Counted from the first letter of the stretch, positions 47,135-56,260 are shown. The stretch: DNA of 64,000 bases from Romboutsia lituseburensis DSM 797 (GCF_900103615.1 NZ_FNGW01000013.1:1-64000), one strand, 5' to 3'. The notes: generated from the sequence alone by a model not told the origin. Program-made: numbers and translations.

Positions 47135-48592
47135 ATGGGTAAGATAAAAATTGTAGGACTTGGGCCTGGAGACTATTCTCTTATTAGTCAAGGTGCATTA
47201 GAAGCGCTACAATCAAGTTCAAGAATATTTTTAAGAACAGAAAAACATCCTACTGTGGACAAGCTTAAAGAAACTATAAAATACACTTCCTTAGATTATT
47301 TTTATGATAAAGAAGAAAATTTTGAAGATGTATATGGAAAAATTTCTGAATTCGTTATAGACTTATCTAAAGAGGGTGATTTAGTATATGCAGTTCCAGG
47401 GCACCCAAGGGTTGCAGAAAGAACTGTGAGTATAATAGAATCAATGGCTAAAGAAAAGGGCATAGAAGTTGAAACAATAGCCTCTATGAGCTTTGTAGAT
47501 GCCATGTTTAACTATTTAGCTATTGATCCTGCAGATGGATTTAAATTAGTAGATGCTTTTGAAATAGAAAATGCATACATAGATACCAATACTAGCATGA
47601 TAATAACACAAATTTATGATTCTTTTATTGCATCTAATATAAAGTTAAAGTTAATGGAATATTATGATTATGATCAAGAAGTATGTATAGTAAATGGTGC
47701 AGGTGTTAAAAATTTAGAGAGTAAGAAATATGTTTTACTGCATGAACTTGACAGGATAGAAAATAAATTTGACTATTTAAGCAGTTTATATATACCAAAA
47801 AGTTCTAAAAGAATGTATAATACTGTACATGAGCTAGAAAAAATAATGAGTACATTAAGAAGTCCATCTGGATGTGATTGGGATAAAAAGCAAACCCATG
47901 AATCACTTAAAAAATATTTAATAGAGGAATCATATGAGCTTTGTCAGGCTATAGATAATGATGATATAGATGAAATGATAGAAGAGCTTGGAGATATCCT
48001 TTTACAGGTCATATTCCACTGTCAAATAGGTCAAGAAGAAGGTTTCTTTGATTTAAAAGAAGTTGTAAATGGAATATGTACAAAACTTATACATCGACAT
48101 CCTCATGTTTTTAACAATGAAGATATAGACATGGAAACATTTGAAAGAACATGGGAAGAGCTAAAGCAAGAAGAAAAAGGTGAAACCAATATTACAGAAG
48201 GACTCAAGAGAATACCAGCTCATTTACCAGCCTTAATAAAGGCTGAAAAAATTCAACATAAGGCTTCACTTATTGGATTTGACTGGGATAAAATAGAGGA
48301 TGTAATAAAAAAAATTGAAGAAGAATACAAAGAATTACTTGACGAATGTGAAGCAGGAAATATAAAATACATAAAGGAAGAACTAGGAGATTTATTGTTT
48401 TCTATAGTAAATTTAGCTAGATTCTTAAAAATTGATCCAGAAGAAGCTTTAAACTGTACTAGTCAAAAATTCATAAATAGATTTGAATTTATGGAGCAAA
48501 GTGCTATGAAGTCAAATAAAAAACTTGAGGATATGACACTTGAAGAACAGGACGAGTTATGGAATAAAGCAAAATCCAATAAAATCAATTAA
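47135..48592 (+). CDS. mazG: Tetrapyrrole methylase-MazG fusion (YabN-type)
   Basis: A 485-residue two-domain protein. The N-terminal tetrapyrrole methylase fold (about 1-220, LGPGDYSLIS, AVPGHPRVAERT) is joined to a MazG pyrophosphohydrolase with two repeats (about 230-350 and 375-470, EESYELCQAI and EELGDILLQVIFHCQ, LIHRHPHVF). MazG cleaves NTPs and dNTPs to monophosphates. The ATG at 47135 follows AGAGGAG; upstream in-frame residues have no ribosome site. Fusion and position match Bacillus yabN. Confidence 0.93.
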   Translation: MGKIKIVGLGPGDYSLISQGALEALQSSSRIFLRTEKHPTVDKLKETIKYTSLDYFYDKEENFEDVYGKISEFVIDLSKEGDLVYAVPGHPRVAERTVSIIESMAKEKGIEVETIASMSFVDAMFNYLAIDPADGFKLVDAFEIENAYIDTNTSMIITQIYDSFIASNIKLKLMEYYDYDQEVCIVNGAGVKNLESKKYVLLHELDRIENKFDYLSSLYIPKSSKRMYNTVHELEKIMSTLRSPSGCDWDKKQTHESLKKYLIEESYELCQAIDNDDIDEMIEELGDILLQVIFHCQIGQEEGFFDLKEVVNGICTKLIHRHPHVFNNEDIDMETFERTWEELKQEEKGETNITEGLKRIPAHLPALIKAEKIQHKASLIGFDWDKIEDVIKKIEEEYKELLDECEAGNIKYIKEELGDLLFSIVNLARFLKIDPEEALNCTSQKFINRFEFMEQSAMKSNKKLEDMTLEEQDELWNKAKSNKIN

Positions 48593-48657
48593 GTAAAAAA
48601 CTAGAATTTAAAAGAAATAAAATTCTATTTTATAAACATTTTTAGGAGGTAAGTATC

Positions 48658-48936
48658 GTGAACAAAGCTGAATTAGTATCAAGAATGGCAGAAAAAAGTG
48701 AATTAACAAAGAAGGAAGCAGAAGCTGCTTTAAACGCTTTCATGAAATCAGTAGAGGAAGCATTAGTTGAAGGAGAAAAAGTTCAATTAGTTGGATTTGG
48801 AACTTTCGAAACTAGAGAAAGAGCTGCTAGACAAGGTAGAAACCCAAGAAATCCAGAAGAAGTTATAGAAATACCAGCTTCTAAAGCTCCAGTATTCAAA
48901 GCTGGAAAAGGTCTTAAAGATATAATAAACGGATAA
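48658..48936 (+). CDS. hup: HU-family DNA-binding protein
   Basis: A 92-residue histone-like protein with NKAELVSRMAEKSELTKKEAE and GFGTFETRERAARQGRNPRN, the DNA-arm region. HU compacts DNA and supports replication and repair. GTG start at 48658 with TAGGAGGT 8 bases before. Monocistronic with a strong terminator and codon use typical of a highly expressed gene. Confidence 0.96.
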   Translation: MNKAELVSRMAEKSELTKKEAEAALNAFMKSVEEALVEGEKVQLVGFGTFETRERAARQGRNPRNPEEVIEIPASKAPVFKAGKGLKDIING

Positions 48937-48949
48937 TTATACAAATGAC

Positions 48950-48979
48950 AAAAGTGTGGGATTATATACCACACTTTTT
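48950..48979 (+). terminator. Terminator after hup
   Basis: AAAAGTGTGG pairs with CCACACTTTT around a nine-base loop, followed by T. Confidence 0.85.
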
Positions 48980-49013
48980 CTATATAAAGATTAGTTTTTA
49001 GGAGGAATATCAA

Positions 49014-49256
49014 ATGAGATTAGATAAATTTTTAAAAGTATCAAGAATAATAAAAAGAAGAACCGTAGCTAAAGAGGCTTGCGATAAAGGGATAGTAACT
49101 ATAAATGGGAAGATGGCTAAGTCTTCTTCAGAAGTTAATATTGGAGATATATTAGAAATAACATTTGGGGAAAAAGTACTAAAATGTAAAGTAGTTGAAA
49201 TAAAAGAGCATGTACTAAAAAATGATGCTAAAGAAATGTATGAGATAATAGAATAA
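49014..49256 (+). CDS. rqcP: S4-domain RNA-binding protein RqcP
   Basis: An 80-residue S4-domain protein ([26 protein letters not shown], then [11 protein letters not shown]). In Bacillus RqcP (YabO) supports alanine tailing on stalled 50S subunits together with RqcH. Position between the mazG-type gene and yabP matches Bacillus. TAGGAGG ribosome site. Confidence 0.93.
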   Translation: MRLDKFLKVSRIIKRRTVAKEACDKGIVTINGKMAKSSSEVNIGDILEITFGEKVLKCKVVEIKEHVLKNDAKEMYEIIE

Positions 49257-49316
49257 AATTGCAAGTTCCTCAGTATATTTATAGTAGTATAAATGAAAAT
49301 TTACTGGGGGGATACT

Positions 49317-49571
49317 ATGGAACATAACGTAACTTTGAAAGATAGATCTAGTCTAGTTGTTTCTGGAGTAGAGCATATCTATTCTTTTAGTGATAAGAAA
49401 GTAGAAGTAAGAACTTGCGTAGGAGAAATGGTAATAGAAGGTGAAGGCTTAGATATGAGTAAATTGAGCCTAGATGAAAATATCATAAGTATAGATGGTA
49501 CTATTAATTCTATCGTTTACTCTAAAGAAAGAAAGCCACAAGAAAGTTTCTTTAAGAAGGTATTTAAGTAA
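49317..49571 (+). CDS. yabP: Sporulation protein YabP
   Basis: An 84-residue YabP/YqfC-type protein (NVTLKDRSSLVVSGVEHIYSFSDKKVEV, then GEGLDMSKLSLDENIISIDG). Family members are made in the mother cell and needed for spore cortex and coat in Bacillus. The ATG at 49317 follows GGGGGG; an earlier ATG at 49293 has no ribosome site. It is directly joined to yabQ. Confidence 0.92.
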   Translation: MEHNVTLKDRSSLVVSGVEHIYSFSDKKVEVRTCVGEMVIEGEGLDMSKLSLDENIISIDGTINSIVYSKERKPQESFFKKVFK

Positions 49572-50066
49572 ATGATGCCATTTACAGAAGACTTTGCGTA
49601 CTTTTTTGCAACTATATATGGTGGAATAATTATAGGGGTATTGTTTGATTTTTATAGAGCATCTAAGAATAATTTTAAAATAATGCAATATTGTTCAATA
49701 GTTTTAGATGCTGTATTTTGGATTACTACTACTCTTGTAATTTTTATAACAGTTAATGCTGTTGAATCTTTTGAGTTAAGATATTATCATTTTGTGGCTT
49801 TATTTATTGGTTTTATCTTATATTACAACACCATAAGTAAATTTGTTTTAGCAATAATAAATAAAATTATTTATTTAATAACAAATTTAATCAAAAAAAC
49901 ACTACAGTACATAGTCAGTATTTCAGAAAATTTGTATTACATTATAGCCTACTCAATACACTTTTTATTTGATATCATATTTTATATACCGAATATGATA
50001 TTAGCAACTGGTAGATTTATGAAGAGAAAATCTAACGGTAAATTAAAAATAAAAAAAAGGGTGTAG
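49572..50066 (+). CDS. yabQ: Spore cortex protein YabQ
   Basis: A 164-residue membrane protein with three or four hydrophobic segments (GGIIIGVLFDFYRA, VFWITTTLVIFIT, FVALFIGFILYY) and a basic C-terminus. YabQ is required for cortex formation in Bacillus. Its ATG follows the yabP stop without a gap, and the two are translationally linked. Two adjacent ATG codons occur, so the start is unsure by one residue. Confidence 0.88.
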   Translation: MMPFTEDFAYFFATIYGGIIIGVLFDFYRASKNNFKIMQYCSIVLDAVFWITTTLVIFITVNAVESFELRYYHFVALFIGFILYYNTISKFVLAIINKIIYLITNLIKKTLQYIVSISENLYYIIAYSIHFLFDIIFYIPNMILATGRFMKRKSNGKLKIKKRV

Positions 50067-50354
50067 ATGGGGATGAACATAAGAAAAAAATTTTCTAGTC
50101 AAGCTACTGTTTTAGGAATATTTTTGGTATTTGTGGTATGCAGTTTAGCTACAGGTGTTTTATTTCAAGTAACAAAGGTTAAGGAATATAAAAAAGAGAT
50201 AGCAAGCATAAATAAGCAAATAGAGGATACTAAGGCAGAGATAGCAAAATTGGAAAAAGAAAAAATTTCTCATGACTTAGAAGCATCAGCACGAAGTCGC
50301 TTAAACATGGTTAAGCCAGGAGAAATAATATATGTAGATATAAAAAGAAGGTAA
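50067..50354 (+). CDS. divIC: Septum formation initiator, DivIC/FtsB-type
   Basis: A 95-residue bitopic division protein: a short basic inside part, one membrane helix (about 14-35, TVLGIFLVFVVCSLATGVLF), a coiled coil (about 40-70, IASINKQIEDTKAEIAKLEKE) and a C-terminal NMVKPGEIIYVDI end. In division complexes it pairs with FtsL and DivIB. Start is ATG at 50067 or 50073. The yabP-yabQ-divIC order matches Bacillus. The gene ends in its own terminator. Confidence 0.88.
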   Translation: MGMNIRKKFSSQATVLGIFLVFVVCSLATGVLFQVTKVKEYKKEIASINKQIEDTKAEIAKLEKEKISHDLEASARSRLNMVKPGEIIYVDIKRR

Positions 50355-50375
50355 CTTAAAAAGTTACCTTCTTTT
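50343..50375 (+). terminator. Terminator overlapping the divIC 3' end
   Basis: AAAGAAGGTAACTT pairs with AAGTTACCTTCTTT around AAA, with a T run. The 5' arm covers the last codons of divIC. Confidence 0.85.
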
Positions 50376-50432
50376 GCATACAGATAATTATAATATATAA
50401 TTAATATATAATATAAAAATAGGAGTGAGTTT

Positions 50433-51353
50433 ATGAAGATAGGAACAATTGACATAGGAACCAATTCGATGAGATTACTTATTGGAGAATATAAAAATGG
50501 TAAAATAGAAAATAGAAAAAAATTTGTTAATACAACTAGAATAGGTCAAGGGGTAGATAAAGAAGGATATATAAGTAAGGAGGCTATAAATCGCAATATA
50601 GATGCTCTAAAAGAGTTTGCGAAGTTATGTAGCGATGAAAAATGTGAATATGTTTATGGTATGGGAACATCAGCTCTTAGAGATAGTAAAAATGGAGATG
50701 AATTTGTACAGTTAGCTAAAAGAGAGACTGGTATTAGTATAGATATAATAAGTGGAGAAGAGGAATCAAATCTTGGATTTAAAGGTGTACTAGAAGGCTT
50801 GGAAGGAAATAATGATATTTTAGTTATTGATATAGGTGGAGGTTCTACAGAGTTTATTATAGGCGATAGAGAAGGAATAAAATTTGCTAAGAGTGAAAAT
50901 GTTGGAGCTTTAAGAATGACAGAAAAGTTTTTAAAAATTGATCCTATAGATGATTTAGAATTTAATGATATGTATATGTTTATAGAACATGAGATAGATA
51001 AAACTCTTGAATATATTAAAGAAAAGGGTATAAAAAACTTAGTGGGTATTGGAGGAACAATAACTTCTTTATCTGCAATGAATCAAGAATTAGCGATTTA
51101 CTCAATGGAAAAAATACATAACAGCAAAGTATGCAAAAAAGAAATAGAAAAAATTCTACAAAATTTAAAAAAGATGACATTAAGTGATAAAAAAACATTA
51201 AAAGGGCTACAGCCGAAACGAGCGGATATTATAACGGCTGGTGTAGCAATTTTGAATATAATAATGGAAAAACTAGAATTAGATGAAATAATAGTAAGTG
51301 AATACGATAATTTGGAAGGCTTAATGTGTCAAAAATCAAAAAAAATGTCTTAA
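50433..51353 (+). CDS. Ppx/GppA-family exopolyphosphatase
   Basis: A 306-residue ASKHA-fold phosphatase. TIDIGTNSMRLLIGE (residues 4-18), GTSALRDSKNG, SGEEESNLGFKGV and VIDIGGGSTEFI are phosphate-binding signatures. Substrates in the family are polyphosphate or the pentaphosphate alarmone; which one is used here is unknown. This is the short form without the HD extension. AGGAGTGA lies before the ATG. The spoIIE promoter begins within 30 bases of its end. Confidence 0.9.
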   Translation: MKIGTIDIGTNSMRLLIGEYKNGKIENRKKFVNTTRIGQGVDKEGYISKEAINRNIDALKEFAKLCSDEKCEYVYGMGTSALRDSKNGDEFVQLAKRETGISIDIISGEEESNLGFKGVLEGLEGNNDILVIDIGGGSTEFIIGDREGIKFAKSENVGALRMTEKFLKIDPIDDLEFNDMYMFIEHEIDKTLEYIKEKGIKNLVGIGGTITSLSAMNQELAIYSMEKIHNSKVCKKEIEKILQNLKKMTLSDKKTLKGLQPKRADIITAGVAILNIIMEKLELDEIIVSEYDNLEGLMCQKSKKMS

Positions 51354-51378
51354 TATTTTGCTAATCTGGAAACCGAAT

Positions 51379-51411
51379 ATGACAAAAAAAATACCTCCTC
51401 TTTGTTACAAT
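51379..51411 (+). promoter_or_regulatory. Candidate Spo0A-type sigma-A promoter of spoIIE (21-bp spacer)
   Basis: ATGACA (51379-51384, one mismatch to TTGACA) and TACAAT (51406-51411, one mismatch to TATAAT) are 21 bases apart. The Bacillus spoIIE promoter has the same over-long spacing and needs Spo0A. A 0A-box-like element overlaps the -35 on the reverse strand (TTTGTCATA, 7/9). Confidence 0.55.
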
Positions 51412-51440
51412 TTCTTTATAAACAAAAGAGGGGGATTTTT

Positions 51441-53810
51441 ATGGAGAAAAGTGCAGTTAGTATAAAAAGTAGAAGTTTAAATTTAAACTATATAAAAATA
51501 AGTAGATATATTGATTTCAATACAATGATGTTTATGGTGATGGGATTTTTATTGAGTAGATCTATGCTAATAGGATCTATAGCTCCATTAGGAATAGCAT
51601 TCTTTTTATATGTATCTAAAGTGGAGCGATACAAAATACCAGTTTTTATATCTACTTTATTAGGTATATTACTATCAACAAATAGTATGTCTTATATTTT
51701 AAAGTATTCACTATGCTTAATTATATTTATGGTCATCAATAAAACCATAAAACAAATAAATTCGGTATGGAAGATTGCACTTATAGGTGCATTTGTATTA
51801 TTACCTATTTCTATTGGACAAGCTTTACTATCTAATAAATACTTATATGATATAGTAGTTGCAATTATGGAAAGCTCAATTATGTTTATAGGAGTATATA
51901 TATTTTCATATGGTATAGGAATGATAGTTAACACGAATAATAAAATTGCTGTCAATGTTGAAGAAGCAATATCTATAAGTTTACTAGTTACGTTTAGTAT
52001 TATGGGTATAGGCGAATTATCAATAATGGGTGTTTCAATAAGAATTGTATTATCAACCATGCTAATCTTAATAGCATCAATTTTAGGTGGTGCGTCTATG
52101 GGAGCGACATCTGGGGTTATAGTAGGAATTGCATTTATTATAAATAATATAACATCAGGCATATATATGGGAATTTTTTCGTTTGCAGGTTTAATAAGTG
52201 GAGCATTTAATAAAATTAATAAATATTTCTGTATATTAGGATATATATTAAGCTGGATGATGTTATATGCATATAATTCTGGAGTTGGATCAAGTTTAAA
52301 TCAATTAAGGGATATACTAATAGCCTCGTTAATAGTTATAGTTTTACCCGAAAAATTTTTTAGTAGAATAGAAAGAATAATAAAAACTAATATTACAACA
52401 AATGAAGTTGTTTATGATTATATAAATAGAAGTAAGAATATGGCAAATAGTAGGCTTATGAATATGAATAAAGCTTATAATAGCTTAGCAGACACATTTG
52501 ACCAAATAAGAGAAAGAGAAAAAGTAGTAGATCAAAGAGATATAGCAAGTATCATAGATATGATACATAATGACCAATGTAAAGACTGTAGTATGAGGCG
52601 AAGATGTTGGGATTTAAAGTTTAATCATACATATACATTAATGAATGAGATATTAGAAAAGTTAGAAGAAAATGGAGAGATAACTTGCAATCATATATCA
52701 GAAGAATTTATAAAAGAATGTATAAAACCAGAGTCAGTTGTAAAGGCATCTAATTATTATTATAAACTATTTGCTCTAGATTATAATTGGAACCTTAGAT
52801 TTTCAGAGAGTAGAAGATTGATTGCAAATCAAATAAGAAGCATGTCAAAAGCAATTGAAGACCTATCACAAGATTTAGAAACTAATGTAATTTTAGACCT
52901 AGAAAAGGAGAATGAAATCCAAGATTATTTAGAAAGAAACAACATAACAGTAGATAAAGTTAATTATATCACTAAAGACAATGATGACTTTGAAATTAAG
53001 ATAGAAAAGAAAACTTGTAGTAGTGGATGTATGTGTGAAGATAAAATTTTAAAGGTATTATCTGATTTTATGGGAGAGGATATATCTGCTCAAAAGACAG
53101 GATGCAAATCATTAGGGGGAAAATGTAAAGTAACTCTTAGTAAAAGTCAAAACTTTAAAGTAATAACAGATGTAGCGTCTATGTCAAAAGATGGACATAT
53201 ACTTTGTGGAGATAATTATACACATATGGATATTAATGATAGTAAGTATATGGTTGCAATTAGTGATGGTATGGGGAAAGGTACAAAGGCCTATGAAGAA
53301 TCATCAATTACCATAGATATACTAGAGAAGATGATGGATGCAAAAATAGATGATGAAATAATTATAAACACTATCAATAACATGTTACTATTAAAATCAT
53401 CAGATGAAATGTTTTCAACTCTAGACTTGGGTATCATTGATCTTAAAAAAGGAATGTTAGAAACAATAAAAATGGGAGCATGCTCAACATATATAAAAAG
53501 AGATGTTGATGACGTAGATTTAATATCTTCTTCATCTTTACCAGTAGGAATATTATCTGATATAAAATTAGACAGAAAAACTGTTAAGATAAACAAAGGT
53601 GATTATATAATTATGGTATCTGATGGGATACTAGATGCAGGTAAAAATAACAATATGGGAGATAACTGGTTAATATATTTCCTAAAATCAATTGAAACTA
53701 CAAACCCTAAGGAAATAGCCAACTTAATACTAGACAGAGCATTAGAAATACAAAATGGATCTGTTGAAGATGATATGACGGTATTAGTTAGCAAAGTGTG
53801 CTCAGCTTAA
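51441..53810 (+). CDS. spoIIE: Stage II sporulation protein E, SpoIIAA phosphatase
   Basis: A 789-residue membrane phosphatase. About ten hydrophobic helices fill residues 20-320, followed by a central region with a cysteine cluster (CKDCSMRRRCWD near 385), and a PP2C domain (about 585-789) with AISDGMGKGTKA, FSTLDLGIIDL and MVSDGILDAG metal sites. It dephosphorylates SpoIIAA-P to free sigma-F in the forespore and helps polar division. The ATG at 51441 follows GAGGGGG; an upstream in-frame ATG lies in the promoter. Confidence 0.95.
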   Translation: MEKSAVSIKSRSLNLNYIKISRYIDFNTMMFMVMGFLLSRSMLIGSIAPLGIAFFLYVSKVERYKIPVFISTLLGILLSTNSMSYILKYSLCLIIFMVINKTIKQINSVWKIALIGAFVLLPISIGQALLSNKYLYDIVVAIMESSIMFIGVYIFSYGIGMIVNTNNKIAVNVEEAISISLLVTFSIMGIGELSIMGVSIRIVLSTMLILIASILGGASMGATSGVIVGIAFIINNITSGIYMGIFSFAGLISGAFNKINKYFCILGYILSWMMLYAYNSGVGSSLNQLRDILIASLIVIVLPEKFFSRIERIIKTNITTNEVVYDYINRSKNMANSRLMNMNKAYNSLADTFDQIREREKVVDQRDIASIIDMIHNDQCKDCSMRRRCWDLKFNHTYTLMNEILEKLEENGEITCNHISEEFIKECIKPESVVKASNYYYKLFALDYNWNLRFSESRRLIANQIRSMSKAIEDLSQDLETNVILDLEKENEIQDYLERNNITVDKVNYITKDNDDFEIKIEKKTCSSGCMCEDKILKVLSDFMGEDISAQKTGCKSLGGKCKVTLSKSQNFKVITDVASMSKDGHILCGDNYTHMDINDSKYMVAISDGMGKGTKAYEESSITIDILEKMMDAKIDDEIIINTINNMLLLKSSDEMFSTLDLGIIDLKKGMLETIKMGACSTYIKRDVDDVDLISSSSLPVGILSDIKLDRKTVKINKGDYIIMVSDGILDAGKNNNMGDNWLIYFLKSIETTNPKEIANLILDRALEIQNGSVEDDMTVLVSKVCSA

Positions 53811-54287
53811 ATTAGTTTAGAAGATTATACAAATACCATAAAATAGAACAAAATCAATATATCAACAATATCAACATAAAATGTTAATAATATGTGGATA
53901 ACTTTTATAATAAATATACAAACGCTTAAAACATTGAAATTCCAAAGTTCGACAAATTTAAACAATATAATTTAAAAACGGTTAATCTTTATAAATACAT
54001 TATTAAAGTAGGAATATCTATAAAAATAGTTGATAAAGTTATAAAAATTGTTGATAAGTTATTAATTTATGTTAATAAGGTGTTAAAGTTTTAAAAAAAA
54101 ATAAAAATAAAAACCCGTATGAATACTGAAAAAACTAAATATTTGTCGGAAATTTACCTGTGAATATGTTGATAACTATGTGGATAAATTGATTTTTTTA
54201 AATAAAATACTATGGTAATAGTTGAATAATATGGTGTAAAAAAGCCATCCTAATTATAAGTAGACTTTATTGAAAGGATGGCTTCTT
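53811..54287. other. Intergenic DnaA-box and Spo0A-box cluster (possible replication control site)
   Basis: A 477-base AT-rich gap without a gene. Exact DnaA boxes (TGTGGATAA, reverse of TTATCCACA) are at 53893-53901 and 54179-54187. One-mismatch copies TGTTGATAA are at 54049-54057 and 54167-54175. Two-mismatch copies are at 53882-53890, 54028-54036 and 54070-54078, and on the other strand ATATCAACA at 53859-53867 and 53868-53876. A perfect Spo0A box (TTTGTCGAA on the minus strand) is at 53948-53956 and an 8/9 one (TTTGTCGGA) at 54142-54150. An AT-rich tract follows the last DnaA pair. It could titrate DnaA, or help timing of replication and sporulation. Function is inferred from sequence only. 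Confidence 0.55.
54242..54284 (+). promoter_or_regulatory. Stem-loop that covers the pepF ribosome site
   Basis: AAGCCATCCT (54242-54251) pairs with AGGATGGCTT (54275-54284). The ribosome site AAAGGA (54273-54278) lies largely in the 3' arm, 9 bases before the ATG at 54288. No T run follows, so it is not a normal terminator. Translation may be lowered unless the stem melts or is bound. Confidence 0.55.
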
Positions 54288-56198
54288 ATGGGGAAAAAAT
54301 TAGGTAAAATAGTTATATGTTTGAGTATATCTATAATTTTTAGCTTAGCTGATAATGATAAGGTATACAGTCAAAGTATTTTAGAAACAAATAAAGCAAT
54401 TATAGAAAGTAAAAACAATGAAGAAAAAAATCAGCCTTCTGAAGAAACTAAAGAAAAACCTAAAAAAAGGTATGTACAAACATCATGGAATATAAATACT
54501 TTATATAAAAGTGATGAAGAATGGAATAAGGAATTAAAAGACTTTAATAAGGATAGTAAAGAGTTAAAAAATTATATTGGTAAAGTTACTAAGTCAAAAA
54601 CTCATTTAGTATTTGCATTAGATATCAAAGAAAATCTAGATATAAGAATGAATAAACTTTGTGCATATGTTAAGTTAAAACAAGATATAAATAAAAACTC
54701 GTATAAGTATTTAAATATGAACGATACATTAGATAAAGTTTATAGAGATTATGTATCTATTTGTTCAGATTTAGAACTTGAAGTTTTAAAGTTATCAAAT
54801 AAAGAATACAAAGAAATTATATCAAACAATAAAATTAATAGAAAATATGGTATGTATCTAGACAATATTAGAAGGTCTAAAAAATATTATTTAGATGATA
54901 AATCAGAAGATTTATTAGAACATGTATCTCCAATAGCATCTTTGCCGGGTCAAGTATATGAATTGTTTAGAAATATGGATAAAAAAACAAATTTAAATCC
55001 ATCTGAGTATGCTAGTGCCTTAGAATCACCAAATAGACAGGAAAGAAAATCTGCATATCAAGGAGAATTTATAGCTTACAATGATAACATAAATACGTTG
55101 GGAGGGCTGTTAGTAGGTCAGGTTAAAAAGAATGCTTTTTACTCAAATCAAAGAGGATATAAATCATCTTTAGAAATGTACCTTCAATCAGATGATATAA
55201 ATGAGAAGGTTTATGATAAATTGATAGAAACTGTTAGTAAAAATACATCTAGCCTTCATAAATATGTTAGCTTAAGAAAACAAGTTTTGAATTTAGATAA
55301 GTTATATTATTATGATATGTTTGTACCACTTGTATCACCTGTAGATAATGATATTACTTATGAAAAAGCTCAAGGAATAATATATTCTGCATTATCTCCA
55401 CTTGGAAAAGAATATGGAGATATACTTTATAAGGCTTTTAATGAAAGATGGGTAGATGTTTATTCTAATGAAAATAAAGTAAGTGGAGCATATTGTTTAT
55501 CAGTTTATGATAATCATCCATATATACTAACAAATTATAATAATACTTTAAACTCAGTATCCACATTGGCGCATGAATTGGGTCATGCTGCATATGAGTA
55601 TATGAGTTCAAAGAATCAAAATTATTTTAATTCGAATCCTTCAATATTTACACATGAAGTAGCTTCAACAACAAATGAAGCTTTACTGTATGAGGTACTT
55701 ATAAAAAATGCTTCTAACCCTAAAGAAAAAGCATACTATATAACTCAATACTTAGATTTAATTAAAAACACATTGTACCTACAAACTATGTATGCGGAGT
55801 TTGAAAAAACTATACATGAAATGGTTGAAAAAGGAGAAAGTGTAAACTCATTAGTATTAGATGATGTATGGGGTCAGCTTTTGAAAAAATATTATGGGAA
55901 AGACTATGAACTTGACCAATTAGCTAAGGTTGGATGGTCAAGAATACCGCATTTTTATAATAGTTTTTATGTTTACAAATATGCGACTGGATGTAGCGCA
56001 GGTGTAAGCTTTGCACAGTATATATTATCAAATGGATCAGATGCATATATAAATTTCCTTAAACAAGGAAGTTCAGATTATCCAACTAAGTTACTTAAAG
56101 AAGCAGGTGTAGATTTAACTACTACTAAACCTATAGAAGATACTATAAAAAAATTTGATTCTTTGGTAAAAGAATTAGAGAAAACTTTATCAAAATAA
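54288..56198 (+). CDS. Oligoendopeptidase F-type M3 peptidase with predicted signal peptide
   Basis: A 636-residue M3B zinc peptidase. N-terminal basic start MGKKLGK and hydrophobic IVICLSISIIFSLA look like a signal peptide, with a possible cleavage after VYS (about residue 28). A Lys/Glu-rich linker follows, then the PepF domain from about 65 (TSWNINTLYKSDEEW). The zinc motif HELGH is near residue 430, with a downstream Glu in HEVASTTNEALL. The last part has CSAGVSFAQYIL. PepF usually lacks a signal peptide and acts in the cytoplasm. The ATG at 54288 is the one with a ribosome site. Confidence 0.85.
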   Translation: MGKKLGKIVICLSISIIFSLADNDKVYSQSILETNKAIIESKNNEEKNQPSEETKEKPKKRYVQTSWNINTLYKSDEEWNKELKDFNKDSKELKNYIGKVTKSKTHLVFALDIKENLDIRMNKLCAYVKLKQDINKNSYKYLNMNDTLDKVYRDYVSICSDLELEVLKLSNKEYKEIISNNKINRKYGMYLDNIRRSKKYYLDDKSEDLLEHVSPIASLPGQVYELFRNMDKKTNLNPSEYASALESPNRQERKSAYQGEFIAYNDNINTLGGLLVGQVKKNAFYSNQRGYKSSLEMYLQSDDINEKVYDKLIETVSKNTSSLHKYVSLRKQVLNLDKLYYYDMFVPLVSPVDNDITYEKAQGIIYSALSPLGKEYGDILYKAFNERWVDVYSNENKVSGAYCLSVYDNHPYILTNYNNTLNSVSTLAHELGHAAYEYMSSKNQNYFNSNPSIFTHEVASTTNEALLYEVLIKNASNPKEKAYYITQYLDLIKNTLYLQTMYAEFEKTIHEMVEKGESVNSLVLDDVWGQLLKKYYGKDYELDQLAKVGWSRIPHFYNSFYVYKYATGCSAGVSFAQYILSNGSDAYINFLKQGSSDYPTKLLKEAGVDLTTTKPIEDTIKKFDSLVKELEKTLSK

Positions 56199-56231
56199 AT
56201 AACATTTAAATACTTAATTTAAAGTTATATT

Positions 56232-56260
56232 AAAAGTCCTATTTTTAATAGGACTTTTTT
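56232..56260 (+). terminator. Terminator after pepF
   Basis: AAAAGTCCTAT pairs with ATAGGACTTTT around a five-base loop, followed by T. Confidence 0.85.

Noticed and set aside
51692-52162. 156-codon open frame on the minus strand within spoIIE
   Set aside because: It is the reverse of the membrane helices of SpoIIE, with no ribosome site or recognisable family.
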